Positions 49,836 to 61,700 of a stretch of DNA of 64,000 nt are shown one piece after another. The notes below the pieces were generated by a model. The model saw nothing but the letters and a program-made list of their open reading frames with translations. It did no database searches and was not told the DNA's origin. Position 1 is the first letter of the stretch. Each line of letters opens with the position of its first letter. Made by a program: the position numbers and the translations under genes. Source of the stretch: Holacanthus passer. Taxonomy: Eukaryota; Chordata; Actinopteri; Pomacanthidae. The DNA lies in NCBI GenBank assembly GCA_025331565.1, contig JAFREQ010000027.1, forward strand, positions 620,001 to 684,000. Direction: 5' to 3'.

Positions 49836-52163
49836 TGATGAACCATGATATATAAAGCTCGTAATTCAAGGTACATTTGAAAGATGTTGCCACTTATCTT
49901 TCCATCAGTCTCATTTGGCCTGCTGCCTATATGGGCATATATATATATATACACACACACCATATAACAAACCCACTGCCACATAATTAGCAATCACTGC
50001 CATCTTGGACTAAAAGCTTCTTTCTTACAAAAACACATTTCTTGCCTTGCTGAGTGCTGAGCCACCTCTGGGTGCAGGGACAAACATCTGCAGAGAAGAA
50101 GAGGAAGCAACATGGATTCATACAGAGCTACAAAAAATATTTACATGATCTCTTTCTTGCAGTGACTTTTAAACATTTGACTATAGCAGGTTGAAAACTC
50201 ACGCCACAGATTAACAGTGGAACAAAATCAAACCTTTCTATTTTTATAAAACAAAATCATCCCTCAGATATTCATCAGAAAAAAATATTATACCTGTGTA
50301 CTGACTCTTGATTCAGCAGCTTCTGACTTTGCTTTGACTGAACAACTTCAGCACGAAAAACAGGAGTTGTTTTACATTTGGAGTTTGATTTTCCTTAGAG
50401 GCCTCGCTGTCTGGTCCCATTCTTTGCTGACCAACACTTCTCACCATTGTTCGGCCCTGAAGTCCCCGCACATCCACTGCCCAGCTCCACAGGTGTTTTC
50501 ACTTATGTTGCCTGATTAGACCTCCTCTCAAGAATGTGTGGACGTGAACAGATTGGGTTTCGTCTGCAGCTCCCTCTTGTTAGCTTTGTTGCACCTCTTA
50601 GGGCAAAAGGGGGTTTTAATGCATAGGTGACATTTGGCTTGTTCGAGAGGAGCCGCTCCTCGCCTGGAGAATCGGCGGGATCAGGAGGCGACGGCGACAA
50701 AAAACTGCAGTCAAGACGGACAAACGGTTTCCAACAAATGTTTACATCCTGTGAGATCAGATCTCCAGTAATTTCTGTTTTAATGATGTTCTTCTGTATG
50801 ACAGGGCAGCCTAATGCAACCTCTCTGTGATCGTCATGACAGCATTTATGGTTTAATCTCCATATTGCTGAATTATTGTACAGGAAAATTTAAAATGTCT
50901 ATATAAAATGGCTCCTACAAATTAAAGTTCAAAACACAAATCAATAATCAAAATACACATGAAGAGGAAAGAAATTTAAGTATCCATAACTGATCTGTCT
51001 GATATTTAGACTGTCAGGGCTTAACGTCTGCTGCTTAATACTTCAAGAATCAAAACAGTAGAACTAGAACTATTATAGATTGTAGAACTATCTCTAATAT
51101 CAGCTGAATGTTTTCAGGCTCTCTGGCTGATAAAAGTCACCATCCACCACACAACATTATTCTATTAATACAATAAACCTTCATTGTGCAAAATCTAATA
51201 GAAAATCTCTCCAGTTGAGCAGGAAAATTAAAAAGTTTCTATAATAAACGTCATGTTGCTTTTCCAACATCCAAACCAATCAGCTCTTAGATCAAAGGAG
51301 AGGCAACCATTTCCCATCATGCCATGACGTTTTGCGGTTGGCGGAGAGAAGCTGCGTGGGTGTGCGTGGCCTTTAAAAGCTGCTGGAGGTCTTTTGCCTC
51401 CGAGGCTAACCAACTGGCAACATCGCTTTATAAAAAGTTGGAAAAGACAAAAAAAGCTGTCAACACCAATTTAGGTTGAAGGGTATAACAACCCCCCAAA
51501 TCACAACTAATACTCTGTGAGGCATTTTTTAATCTGCTTTAATAACCCTTCATGCAAACAATTGAAAATGTGTGTAACCTGTTTGTCTGACATGATCTGT
51601 TTGCAGGAAACTCCTTTGGACTAAAGCTTTAAATATTTATTGATAAAACAATTTTATAGTGCTTAAGGTGGCTTTGCTAAAAAACTGTACAACCCACACT
51701 TTAAATTACATTTTTAAGTGGCAGTAATTTTTGACAAACTCAGTCAGCCAGATGGAAAAATGTAATTGTTTAAAGTTTGACTGTGTGAAGTTAAGTTTAG
51801 TGGTTCTAAATGACATATGTTGAAAGTGGTGATGGTTGGGAAATACGCAATCATTCTTCTGACTATGCTATTTGCAGAGACTGAGCAAAACTGCAACCTC
51901 AAATAATGTTGATGAATGAGATTGCAAACTTTGCCAATTTGTTGAGGGACTGACCTGTGGTTTGGCAGAGTTATTTTAAATCATATGTTCAAGACTTTTT
52001 CAGAGAGATTTTCTAATAATTGATGCCATCCCTGTTTTGCAGTCATCCATGTACGAACTCTTCTGTCCTCTAGATTTGTTGCAGCGTCTCACAGGGAAAC
52101 AGGCTATAAATGGGATGCAAGCCATTTATGAGCAATTTGAAGTGATCTATATTCAAGCTTTCA
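49836..52163. other. Non-coding stretch, no gene recognised
   Basis: An (AT)n(AC)n tract lies at 49936-49960. A small CpG-rich patch (gaggcgacggcgac at about 50684-50697) lies in overlapping plus and minus frames of 65-67 codons, neither with splice support. Otherwise nothing was seen. Confidence 0.45.
49936..49960 (+). repeat. (AT)n(AC)n microsatellite
   Basis: Seven or so AT units running into five AC units. Confidence 0.9.
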
Positions 52164-52217
52164 TGGTCTCTCATGTCAGACTGTCCCTGGCTGCGCTCGG
52201 TTTGGCATGAGAGACCA
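52164..52217. ncRNA. Pre-microRNA-like hairpin
   Basis: The left arm TGGTCTCTCATGTCAGAC (52164-52181) pairs along all 18 positions with the right arm GTTTGGCATGAGAGACCA (52200-52217), counting two G-U pairs, around an 18-nt loop. Outside the stem there is a 2x2 mismatch and then TTT opposite AAA, so pairing could extend. Stem length, loop size and wobble pairs fit a vertebrate pre-miRNA. The arms match no microRNA I know. A small foldback transposon end is the main alternative. The strand is undetermined because either transcript would fold. Confidence 0.3.
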
Positions 52218-52249
52218 GTAAAAAGGGAATTACATCATTTTAGAAATAT

Positions 52250-52311
52250 GCAAGGACCCCTGTTGAAGGATTTCCAAATATGCAACACGCAAGGACCTCT
52301 GATGAAGGACC
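52250..52311 (+). repeat. Direct repeat, two ~23-bp units
   Basis: GCAAGGACCCCTGTTGAAGG (from 52250) recurs as GCAAGGACCTCTGATGAAGG (from 52289), with 'aaatatg' before the first unit and also between the units. It lies 33 bp downstream of the hairpin. Confidence 0.75.
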
Positions 52312-54387
52312 AAGAGGAGAGGATTATCCTCTTATGCTCCATTTGAATCCTTGGAGGAAGAGCAGCGTGTCGACCCTGGTTCTAACACACACATATTTCC
52401 TATTTCATTCATATAATACATGATGCCAAATTTGTGATGAAAAATGTATTTTTAAAGACACCTTGCAGACCAGCTGGAGGCAACACAAAGTGAAAGTCAA
52501 TACATCACCTGTAGTCATCCCTGCAGATCCGGGAAATGATTAATGTGGCTCATAATGTGCTAAAAAGTTTACAACTTGAATGCCAGCTTTTCATCGTGTG
52601 TGAATGACAGAGATTTATGGATTGAAGATGTTATTCTTGCTGCTGCGGATACTAAAATAAAACCAATCTCAGCGAGCGTTCACCACTGTTTTGTTTGATA
52701 TTGTGCACATTTTGGAAACCGCATAATCACAAAAGAACTAAAGATATTTCTGTTGAGCTGCAGTAATCTGAAATATTGTTACTGATTATATTAATGTGAA
52801 TAAAGTTATTCATGATATTTACCTACTTTCATACCACGTCACTCTTTTCATGCACAGTATGTAACTTTATTTCATATGACATAAATATATGTTGACAGTG
52901 TAACATGGGTTTGTTAAAGCCTCAAAAAAGAAAAAAAGAAATCACAAGCCCATAAGGTGTCCTCTTTCATGCGAGGACAATGTTTGAATATATTGAACAG
53001 AAATGTGCAGCCTTCCCTCCAAATAAATCTTTTTGAAAATAATGGATTTCTACCCACATCATCTCCGTCACTGACTCAGTTCTGCATCGCGGGCCTGAAG
53101 TCTTTCCTGGGGAAATTGAAAAACATACATGTGCTCAGACACACACACACACACACACACACATCCACACATACTTTCTTCAGAGGCCCAAACCATCTGT
53201 TAGTGTTTCTAAACACCTGTGTTGGCGAACACCTGTGTTGGAAACATCCTGGTTGGACAAGTTTCAAATTAAGTCTATAATTGACTGTGCCCTTTGTAAA
53301 AATCTGGAGCAATTTGGAACTCTTCCCTTCACATCTGGGAGGCGGTTAATGAGTTTCTGACTTGGAACAACTGAAACCTGCTCTGCTCTGTTATTATGAG
53401 CTCTTGTATAATATCCTCTCAAAATCCACATTTTTAACCTCGCGACTATAGTAGGTTTAGAGCAGGTTAGAGGTTTTCGTGCCAGTCAGATCTACAGAAT
53501 CGATGAACTGCAGGAGCTGACTGATGTGGATAAGAGTGTGTTCGTCCAACGTCAGAAATTCCTCTTTGTTATTTCTGTTTGATGATGTGCAGATTTGAAC
53601 ATGAGAGAGTCTCGTTCAAGGGCGATTGTCGGATCAGATCTTTGTGGAGGCTCAGTCCTCACACATGTAATATTCTATTGTGAATGGCTGTTTTTCTCAG
53701 CTGAACACTTCTTGACTTCACTATCTGTCTCTCCCGGTTCTTCCTGCTCTCGCTCTCTCTGTTTCTCTTCACCCTCCTACTTCTCAATCATACATAAACA
53801 TATTGTACGCAGCTAGAAGATGACATATAATTGGATAGTAAATAAAGCAAACAGGGTATTTATGGTGTAAATAAATGTAAGAGGAGGTTTGGGAGAGAGT
53901 CCACATTTGAGAAGAGTATATCAATACACTGCTTGGAAATCATTGAGTCCACTGCAATGGATGTATGCACTGACTTACTTGGCATCATAACTATACTGTT
54001 CACTTTCTCACCTGGCTCTTGACTCCATCCTATGAAATGATGTATAATATATTAAGAGGAAGAAAGATGAGGGAGGATATCAATGCATAACATTATTCTA
54101 ATTGGTTATTGAGTTGATGTAGGCTCTGAAGTCTGGGAACATCATTTTGGTCTCACTCTGTCACTTGAACCATGATAGAAAAATACATGTGCATTCATGG
54201 AAAAACAGACAATTCTTTTGAGTCCTATGAAAAAAGGACGTTACCCTTCACAAATTCATACTACATCTTAAACAGAACAAAACAGAAAGATTCGTGAGGT
54301 TCTAATGTTTCAATTCACCATCCATAAATGTACCATATTGGTCTTGTGGAGCCAGGTGTATTTCCTCTCTGACAGCCAAGATGGATC
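52312..54387. other. Non-coding stretch with one microsatellite
   Basis: Mostly unique AT-rich DNA. AACACCTGTGTTGG is directly duplicated at 53212-53241, giving two E-boxes. Frames of 107 (plus) and 78 (minus) codons over the CA tract are repeat-driven. No gene was recognised. Confidence 0.45.
53139..53163 (+). repeat. (AC)n microsatellite
   Basis: About 12 AC units. Confidence 0.95.
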
Positions 54388-54512
54388 TGAGCCCGTCCTC
54401 CCGTGCTCGTCGGCGTGCAGCTGTATCAGCAGGAGAGCTGCCGGAGCTCCGGCCAGACGTTTCCCTGCCATCGGCGGCAGAGCGTCCAGCATCCTCACCG
54501 CTGTCGCCACAT
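54388..54512. other. CpG-rich micro-island with open frames on both strands
   Basis: This 125-bp patch is markedly richer in G+C and CpG than everything around it. It is open in two plus-strand frames and one minus-strand frame; the minus one is 134 codons (54310-54714). A plausible plus-strand acceptor (cctctctgacag) ends at 54376, and a minus-strand GCG|GTGAGG donor-like site also exists, but neither strand has a matching partner site. It could be a degenerate exon, a first exon of a non-coding RNA or an unmethylated regulatory island. No protein family was recognised. Confidence 0.3.
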
Positions 54513-55323
54513 TCAAAAACACAGAAATTCTGGCCTGGATTTCAGATGGTTGGGGTCGAAGCCTGTCCATCTTTGGTTTTAGACAGATAAATTGCTCTTG
54601 TTGGGAAGCTTTTGTTGAGCTTACAGGAACATAATGAGTTGTCTTAATTTCGCCTGTCGGTCCTGTGCTCCAGTCTCTGTGTGTGTGTGGAGGATAACTC
54701 CATCGTAGAAGCACAGAGAGCAGAGGACGGAAACTAGAGCAACTATAAATGACAGCAAAATGTGGGGGAAAACACTTCCAGAATGAGCAGCTCCTTCCAC
54801 TATTTGTATTTAAAGCTGCATTAAGTATTTCTGACCACTCCTGCTACAACAACTGCCTGTGCCATCCATCACACTTATCAGATCTTAATTTAACACTGCC
54901 GTGGAGAGTGGAGCTCTCCTCTCCCTGTCACCGAAACAAAAGATCCAAATTAATTATATTTTCCTGCTCTGACTGAAAACAGACGATGAATTTAAACTTC
55001 ATCATTTGAGTCTGTATTTTCTTCAGTGAAAGAAAAAAAAAGTCATATCCTTGTTCTCTCTAAAATTATAGAAACTGCTCAGAATGTACAGATGTCTTTG
55101 AAAAATTTTTAGTCAGATCCTACACTTAAAACTAAAATAAGGTTGGAGTTATCTCAGTCATCTCAGTTTGCAATGTGAAAATTATTGTTGTTTTAGGAGC
55201 TCACCTGTTGTATAGAACATTATTAAATGAAAATATATGCACATACTAATCTATTGGACATTCGGTTGCAAGGTGTAATCCCATTCTCTCCCTTGTCCTT
55301 CCCTGCTGGTGCACTTAACATAC
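54513..55323. other. Non-coding stretch
   Basis: Presumed intron if the exon that follows is real. A 75-codon frame (54749-54976) has no motif. Nothing else was seen. Confidence 0.4.
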
Positions 55324-55482
55324 CATGTTGTTGTGAACTGACCGAGCATCTATTGTAAATCCCTGCGGTAAATTCCATTCTAATTCATATTGGATATGGA
55401 CACCAGTGGGATCCCAGTGGGTGTTGTAGTTGACAATGCAGGGCTGTCGTCTGGCACACTCTTGTCCCGGTAATGTCAGTGG
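55324..55482 (-). CDS. Candidate internal exon of an unidentified minus-strand gene
   Basis: On the minus strand a strong acceptor (pyrimidine-rich cttcctcattctattcatcc, a TCTAATC branch-like word, then CCTCAG) is followed by 159 nt of open frame and a good donor, ATG|GTATGT. Both boundaries fall between codons (phase 0/0), giving exactly 53 residues. The peptide has balanced composition, unlike other frames here. It includes LPGQECARRQPC, VNYNTHWDPTG, QYELEWNLPQ and DARSVHNNM. The two cysteines, aromatic residues and alternating hydrophobic pattern suggest an extracellular or secreted beta-rich domain. The open frame extends upstream of the acceptor to a stop near 55606, so the acceptor choice rests on the splice signal. 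I do not recognise the family. No partner exon was found, which would imply long introns. Confidence 0.4.
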
Positions 55483-57124
55483 CTGAGGATTAGAGGATGA
55501 ATAGAATGAGGAAGGATACATGCCGTTTCCCAGATTAGGATTGACCTGCTTTAAAACATAATGGTGATTTCTCCTCATCCGATTAAAGCCACCAACTGAC
55601 CCAAATTATTTCGCTTCCTCTGCAATGCATTTTTGAAATATCTGCAACAGTGGCATGACAAATAATTAGATTTTCATTCATCTGAGAAGCCTTTATTTCT
55701 CTCAAATCAGAATCCAAATCTGAAACAATCTATCGAGGGCTTGTACTCTTGCAGCCTTTATTTGTTCTGTGCATGTTGATCCGTGAGCTGTGTGTTCGCC
55801 GGCCACAAGACACATCTGAACCACACAGATCAAATCCTCTGACTTCAGGGATGTTTGGAATTTAATCCACCTTTGTCTTCAGTAATGACGAGGTGTATTG
55901 TTTCTGTGCCATTTCATTATTTATATATATTAGACTTGAATATTGTAGAATGTGCTTTACAGAAGAGGGAAACATGCTTATTTATTTTATATATTTGAAT
56001 ATTATTATGTTTAGCAAAGCATAAATTGCATCTCATGACACTGTGATATCTCATAACAATAAACCATTGGCACCACTTGTTAGTTAATATCAAGCTCAAA
56101 TTAATAATTTCCCAGTTCTGGCCACATAAAAGTGGCTGGAAATCTCATCTTCTGTCTTCTTTGCCAGGTAAACCTGAGGGTTCAAATTACTGACGTGCAA
56201 AACAAAAGCACAGCGGGTTGTACAAGGTTAGACAATTTTCCCTCGCTTCCTGTAATCACTGTGGATTTCAAATAGTAAACGAACCCAAAACATTGACGAA
56301 GCCAGGTAGTGCTTTCTTTCAAAGACAACTTTGAAATTGCCTGAATCCAAAATGAAACCGGATACTTTGTCCCGACTTGCTGGACTCGGGTCATGTAGCA
56401 ATGCTGAATAAGTACCTTCACCATCTCAAGCATTAAATTCTGTCAGAATCCTCCAAATCACCTCTGAATATATATTTGCAAGAAAAATGGTGGTGGATGG
56501 TGGTTTAGTGAGCAACTCAAATTCTAATAATAAAATAGAAAAGACAGGCCCAACACTGTTAATTCTCTGAATAATTAGAATAGCAGCTAATCAATTTGAT
56601 GATAGTTCGCATTTAGCTGGCAATTTGTACTCTTACATTTATATGCTCATGTTTGTACAGGGTCATTAAAGTTAAAGGCACAAGGCAACACACAGAGGAA
56701 GCCAGGAGTTAATCTAAAAGTGCTGAGCAGACACTGTGTGCATCCAGTGTAACTATGGTCGGAGCCTTGATCACTGAGCCGCCTCATCTATTTGGGTGGA
56801 TCTCATTACATGTTAAATGGAAGAAAGAAGAAAGGGAAGAAGTCTGTAAAACCTTTTTCAGAATGGATTCTCGTGGGGAGGTCAGGTAATTTTTACAGCA
56901 CCAAATGTCAATCCTGGCTGAATCAGAGAGGTCTGTTGTTACTCTCTACCAACGAGTTTTGTTGAAGTAAATGGTCTGATACCATAAATACTTGACTATC
57001 TAAAAATGGCACTATCTGAACTGAACTATGCTTGAGATGGTTAGATGGTTAGAAGCCTCACCTTTGATCAGAGTTGGTAAAACAAATGCGCAGTCATACC
57101 AGCAGCTCTGTGAGCATGCTATGT
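55483..57124. other. Non-coding stretch
   Basis: Unique AT-rich DNA, presumed intronic or intergenic. No frame above 83 codons. No mobile element was recognised. Confidence 0.45.
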
Positions 57125-57260
57125 AACATATTACAATGCTAATGATTGCTAATTAGCACTAAATGCAAATTACAGCTCAGGCCAATGGGATTGTCTTTTG
57201 CAGGTATTTGGCTCAATTAGAAGTCAGAGGATGAAAGTTTATTACTCATCTTGAAGGGAA
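57125..57260. promoter_or_regulatory. Candidate conserved non-coding element with octamer site
   Basis: Within about 70 bp lie GCTAATGATTGCTAATTAGC (ending in the palindrome GCTAATTAGC, 57148-57157), an exact octamer ATGCAAAT (57163-57170), GGCCAATGGG (a CCAAT box with SOX-like ATTGTC following) and CTCAATTAG. The combination of POU octamer, homeodomain and SOX-like sites is typical of neural or developmental enhancers. The block is repeat-free. Conservation is not testable here. Confidence 0.3.
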
Positions 57261-58447
57261 CATCAATGTCCACATGGTCCAAATTGGAGGACTGACTGAA
57301 AAACAGACTGTAAATTGCCTCACCACCACCACCTTGCTAAAAAGTGGGGACCATTCATGTCATTGTAGAAAGCACCAGCATCTGTGGCTTGAGAGCTCGG
57401 TTACATGCACGTGTTAAGAAATGGGAAATTCAACCGGGCAAACAAACATGACATCACAACTAAATTTTTAAGAAGGGTTTATTGGAATAATTTAATTAAC
57501 AGGAGCTCTGCAACTATTCATTTGGCTCCACTCCATTAGCAATAACACCAACCTTAGAATCAAGCAACTGCACAGATGGTCACTACAATTGCAATTTGTA
57601 ATACCTAGTGCTTTTTTTTTGCTCCCACAAACACTTTTTGATTCAGCCTTTTTGATGCTGGGTCCATTGCCAAAAATGTGATTATATAATTGTACATGTA
57701 ATGCATATATTCAGGTATGTGTCAGACTTTTTTCAGTTATGATTTTTGAGACTATTTGATGACTGAAGTGATGAATGACGAGGCTTAAGATCCCACTGAC
57801 ATGGTTCTGATGACCCCTTCTGAAGACTCACATCAGATACAACCAGGCCTGCCCAGAACACACATCATCAGTAATTTGAATTAGAAAGCATACTGCAGGG
57901 CTGATGTGCAGTTTAATCAGCCTCTTTAAAGCATGAACAAATGTCGGTTATTTCCCTGAGGGGATCCTCGTGAGACCCCAGCTGAGCGCTGCTGTGTCGG
58001 TGTTTTCCCTGGAGAACAGGAAGGTCACCTCTATGCAGCTGAGAGAGGAAGGCTTCGCTTGTTGTCTGTGTCCGTGTCAAACGCAGACTGCGAATGGGGT
58101 CCTGGGGAGGGCACTGCTCAGCGAGAGGACTTCAGCACGAAGAGGAACGGCCTGATCTGAACCTGCTCGGTATCTCCTTATTGGACATCTTTGCCAGTCA
58201 TTGACTGTCCATAATAAACACCACGTTTCTGCAGGTAGTTTAAGTTTATAACATCAGGAGATTAGTCGTCACCTTTGTAGTTGTATCATCATGTCAATCA
58301 TCAGAGTGGTTATGTAGAATTTTGCTTCATGCTGTCGTATGTGATATTGAAATAAACTATTCCAACCATGTGTGAATGATGTGTCACCTGAATTTAGCTG
58401 TTTAACCAAATACATAACATTATCTATGTGAATCAGCATTTTTAAAC
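57261..58447. other. Non-coding stretch
   Basis: A short CCA run (57324-57334). A 61-codon frame at 57970-58155 over a slightly GC-richer patch is unsupported by splice sites. Nothing else was recognised. Confidence 0.45.
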
Positions 58448-58732
58448 ACGACCCTGATTCCAAAAGACTTGGGACAGTGTGTGAAATATAAATTACACAT
58501 TGCGATAATTAGCGACTCTTTTTTGACATATACTCAATTGAAAACAGTACAAAGACAATATATATAATGTTTCACCTCATCAACTTCATTAGTGTTTGTA
58601 AATGAAAGGAACATTGATCAAGGATATTACTACATGGGCTCAGGAACATTTCGTAAAACTATCAGTAAACATAGTTTGTTTGCCAATGATTGCATTTAGA
58701 CAGCTTCCAAACTTTTTTGGAATCAGGCTTGT
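58448..58732 (+). mobile_element. Internally deleted Tc1-like transposon with transposase remnant
   Basis: The left terminus ACGACCCTGATTCCAAAAGA (from 58448) is the inverted counterpart of the right terminus ACTTTTTTGGAATCAGGCTTGT (58711-58732). Typical subterminal phrases follow the left end ('gggacagtgtgtgaaat', 'caattgaaaacagtac', 'aaagacaatatat'). The interior (58611-58685) encodes KDITTWAQEHF and LSVN, the helix-turn-helix part of the Tc1-like transposase of this family. All of the DDE catalytic domain is missing. The 104-codon frame (58602-58916) runs out through the right terminus and is therefore an artefact beyond that point. The copy is non-autonomous. Confidence 0.85.
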
Positions 58733-61700
58733 CGATGACTTTAGGAGGGTAAGCAATAAATGCACGAATACTTGTTACGACCAAATGCTCAGAATGAACA
58801 ACTTCCCAAATGGCTCTGACAATCCTGATACTGAGCCATCAGTTATTCCTCAAGATAGGGATTTTTTTTTTTACGTGCAGATGTCTGAAGTTTCTAAGAA
58901 GATAACTAAATGCTGATACCTTAAAAAGCTTTAAGGTGGGAATGTAAGTCAAGTGTGGTGCAGACACTCCAGACAGACGCTGAAGGTACTGTTTCTCGAG
59001 GTTATTGGGAGAAAACTACACACACACACACGCGCACACACACACACACACCTTAGGAATCCTTTAATCCTGTGATATGGAGGAGAGGATTTAAGCAATA
59101 AGAATCCTAAAAATAACACCAAAGTGCCAATATAGGGCACTGATATGATACACCATTGCCACATAGTCATCAAAGGTGACAGGTTTCATCCTAAAGTAAC
59201 TTCTGCCAGTCTTATCTCAGCTGCACCACCACACATGCACATACCTATAAAAAGCATTAATGTCACACCAGCTACAGAAAAATCAACAAATCTAATGTGG
59301 CATATCTCTCAGAGCCGGTGAGAAAATGGTTGAGGGATAATTGTTATCCATTATATGTACACCAGTTTTAGTGAAGGGCCAGGTTGGGTTGTTTTTCACA
59401 TGGATAATTGGAGTCTCCTCTTTTACTTTCAGAGTTCGCTCTGAGTCACCTGCATGGGCGAACAGCTGATAAGCGAATCAAATACCATCTCCGGCCGCGT
59501 GGTAATTGAGCTCCCGGCAGACATCCGTCCCACTGGTGGCTGCTCGTATGACGGTCCGGCTCCGTGTCTGCGCCGGGTCTCAGATGTGGAGGTCATGTCA
59601 TGCCAATCAAAAGGAGACAACTCGACTCCTTCGGGTCCGCATGTAAAATCTTCGCTTCTATCACACTCCATCAGTTTTCTCAGTCGTTGGCGACATGAGA
59701 AATGGATGTACTACAACTGAGTTCTGCTGATAGTTGAGTGCAAGTGAAAATGTCAAGGCTGTAGCACAGAATTTGCGAACATGTGCTCTTCCACCATTTG
59801 GGAGCATTAAGTTAATGCCAGTGTTAGATCCCTGCCAGTACAATCACATTGCTGGCATGACTGGCTGATATGCTCCGAGTAAATTGATGTACCACATCTC
59901 TGCAGGTGAACAGGATTTTCTTCTAATGCCTCAACTTTGGTGTTATGATGTGATGAAGGAATAGTCTGTTCTTACCAGGAAAAATGATGGAAAAGTTAGA
60001 AATGCTAAAAAATAAAATGGTGATTTTGATTGGTTGCTATGTGGTGTTCACAGTTACACAGTGTTCACAGTAATATTAGTGCTAACAGTAGTATTACAAC
60101 AGCAGTGGTATTAGATCATGTCTACACCATTCACCTTTCTTTAGTCCTGCATCTTTTTTAACCCAATGCAGCTGTTTACACATGTCGCCTCACACTTCAT
60201 ATCAAATACACATGTAAGTATATGATTGTATGTTGCGCTATGAGCTCGGCCGACATGCTTCACATTGCAAAGCGTTCCTGCGGCTGAAACGATCCAGTGA
60301 CGCTGACTGAGGACTGCAGCTGCTGCCGTTGTGCTCTCTCTGCTGCACATCCAGTGCGGACAAGGTGTTTGTAGCAGCAGAGACAGACGTCCGCCGGGAG
60401 ACACGAGGAGCTGCGAGTGCATCGGTGCGTATGCATGTGGAAAAATTGCTGACTCACGGCCAAATTAAACCAATTAGTTCAGAGTGAAGGAATGTCGGTT
60501 TTAACCCTCATATCCACAATGGTCAAAATATAGACGCCTACATTTGTACTGTGAGTGACAGCAGGGTCAGATAAGCACGTACACAGTGTTTATGTTATGG
60601 TTTCATTGAAGGATTTCATATTTCAGTTGTATTAGGAGAGGATGAAAGAAGTCAGAGGGTGATGTCATCCGGTCTGCGTTAACAATAACCAAAACTGCCT
60701 CAGGCCCCCAAAGCTTCAAATCATCTGTGTATAAACTGATTGGTATTTAATTGAAAATGTGTTTGGAAATTTGCACCACTAAAGCATCAGCTGACACGAT
60801 AAGGGCCTTAAGCCAGGTCCTGCTTTATAACCAGATCTTGAGGGTCCCCTGTGTCAAAATCTAGTTTTAAGAGCTCCATAATTAAATTTTTTGCTTGCAT
60901 GTTGTATTAAATGAATGTGTTTTACTCCACAGCAGAACTGGGGTCGGATAGCATTCTTTCACAGGAAACCATAATAAAGAATGGGAGGAATGGGTGGTGG
61001 AGTTCAGCTCCTTTTTGCATTGACTCACCAACTCCAGCCATCACGCACTGACTCCCACGATGAAGCAGCAAATGTGCGCATGACATCAAACATGTTGGAG
61101 GAGCAGCGGGACAAAAAGAAGATAGTTTGCATGTCAGTAATGAGTGTTACTCAGCAAGCAAATTGTTTTATGAAAAAAAAAATTGGGACATTCAGAGGCG
61201 AAATTACAAAGCAGTTATTCAAGATTTAGCTCTTGGCACCAAAAACCTGCATATTTTCAGCCCTTTTTTAGTGTGTGCAATTTTCATACGCTCTCAGAAG
61301 TCGCTGGTAGATACTTGTCAGGCTTGGCTATTTATGCAAAATGTACAAGAGACGTTTATACAAAGACACAGTAGACTCATGCATGGGAAAATGTTTGACA
61401 TGTACGTTCTCACCGTTAATTAACCTCGCTTGAAATGTGTCACATGAAAGCCCACTTGGCTTCTTTGTAGAAGGAGGATTTGAAAGAACTTTGGCCATTG
61501 TCATGCACGTCCAACTGAGCAGTGCCACTGAATACTCCGAGGTATTAAAAACTGCTTCAGAACTGTTTAAACGAGGACTCTACGGGCATACTGAACAGCT
61601 CGAGCAGGATGTGTTTGGAAGATATATATTCAGTGGGTAAACACAGTTAAATCATAAAGCCGTGGTGGGCAATTTCTGTGAAGTAAATGAAGGTGTGATT

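Noticed and set aside
59429..59720. Overlapping 80- and 88-codon frames on opposite strands in a CpG-richer patch
   Set aside because: Neither strand has acceptor and donor sites bounding the frame, and no family was recognised.
60141..60463. Cys/Leu-rich minus-strand frames in a GC-richer patch
   Set aside because: Two overlapping frames are equally open. No signal-peptide cleavage context or splice support.
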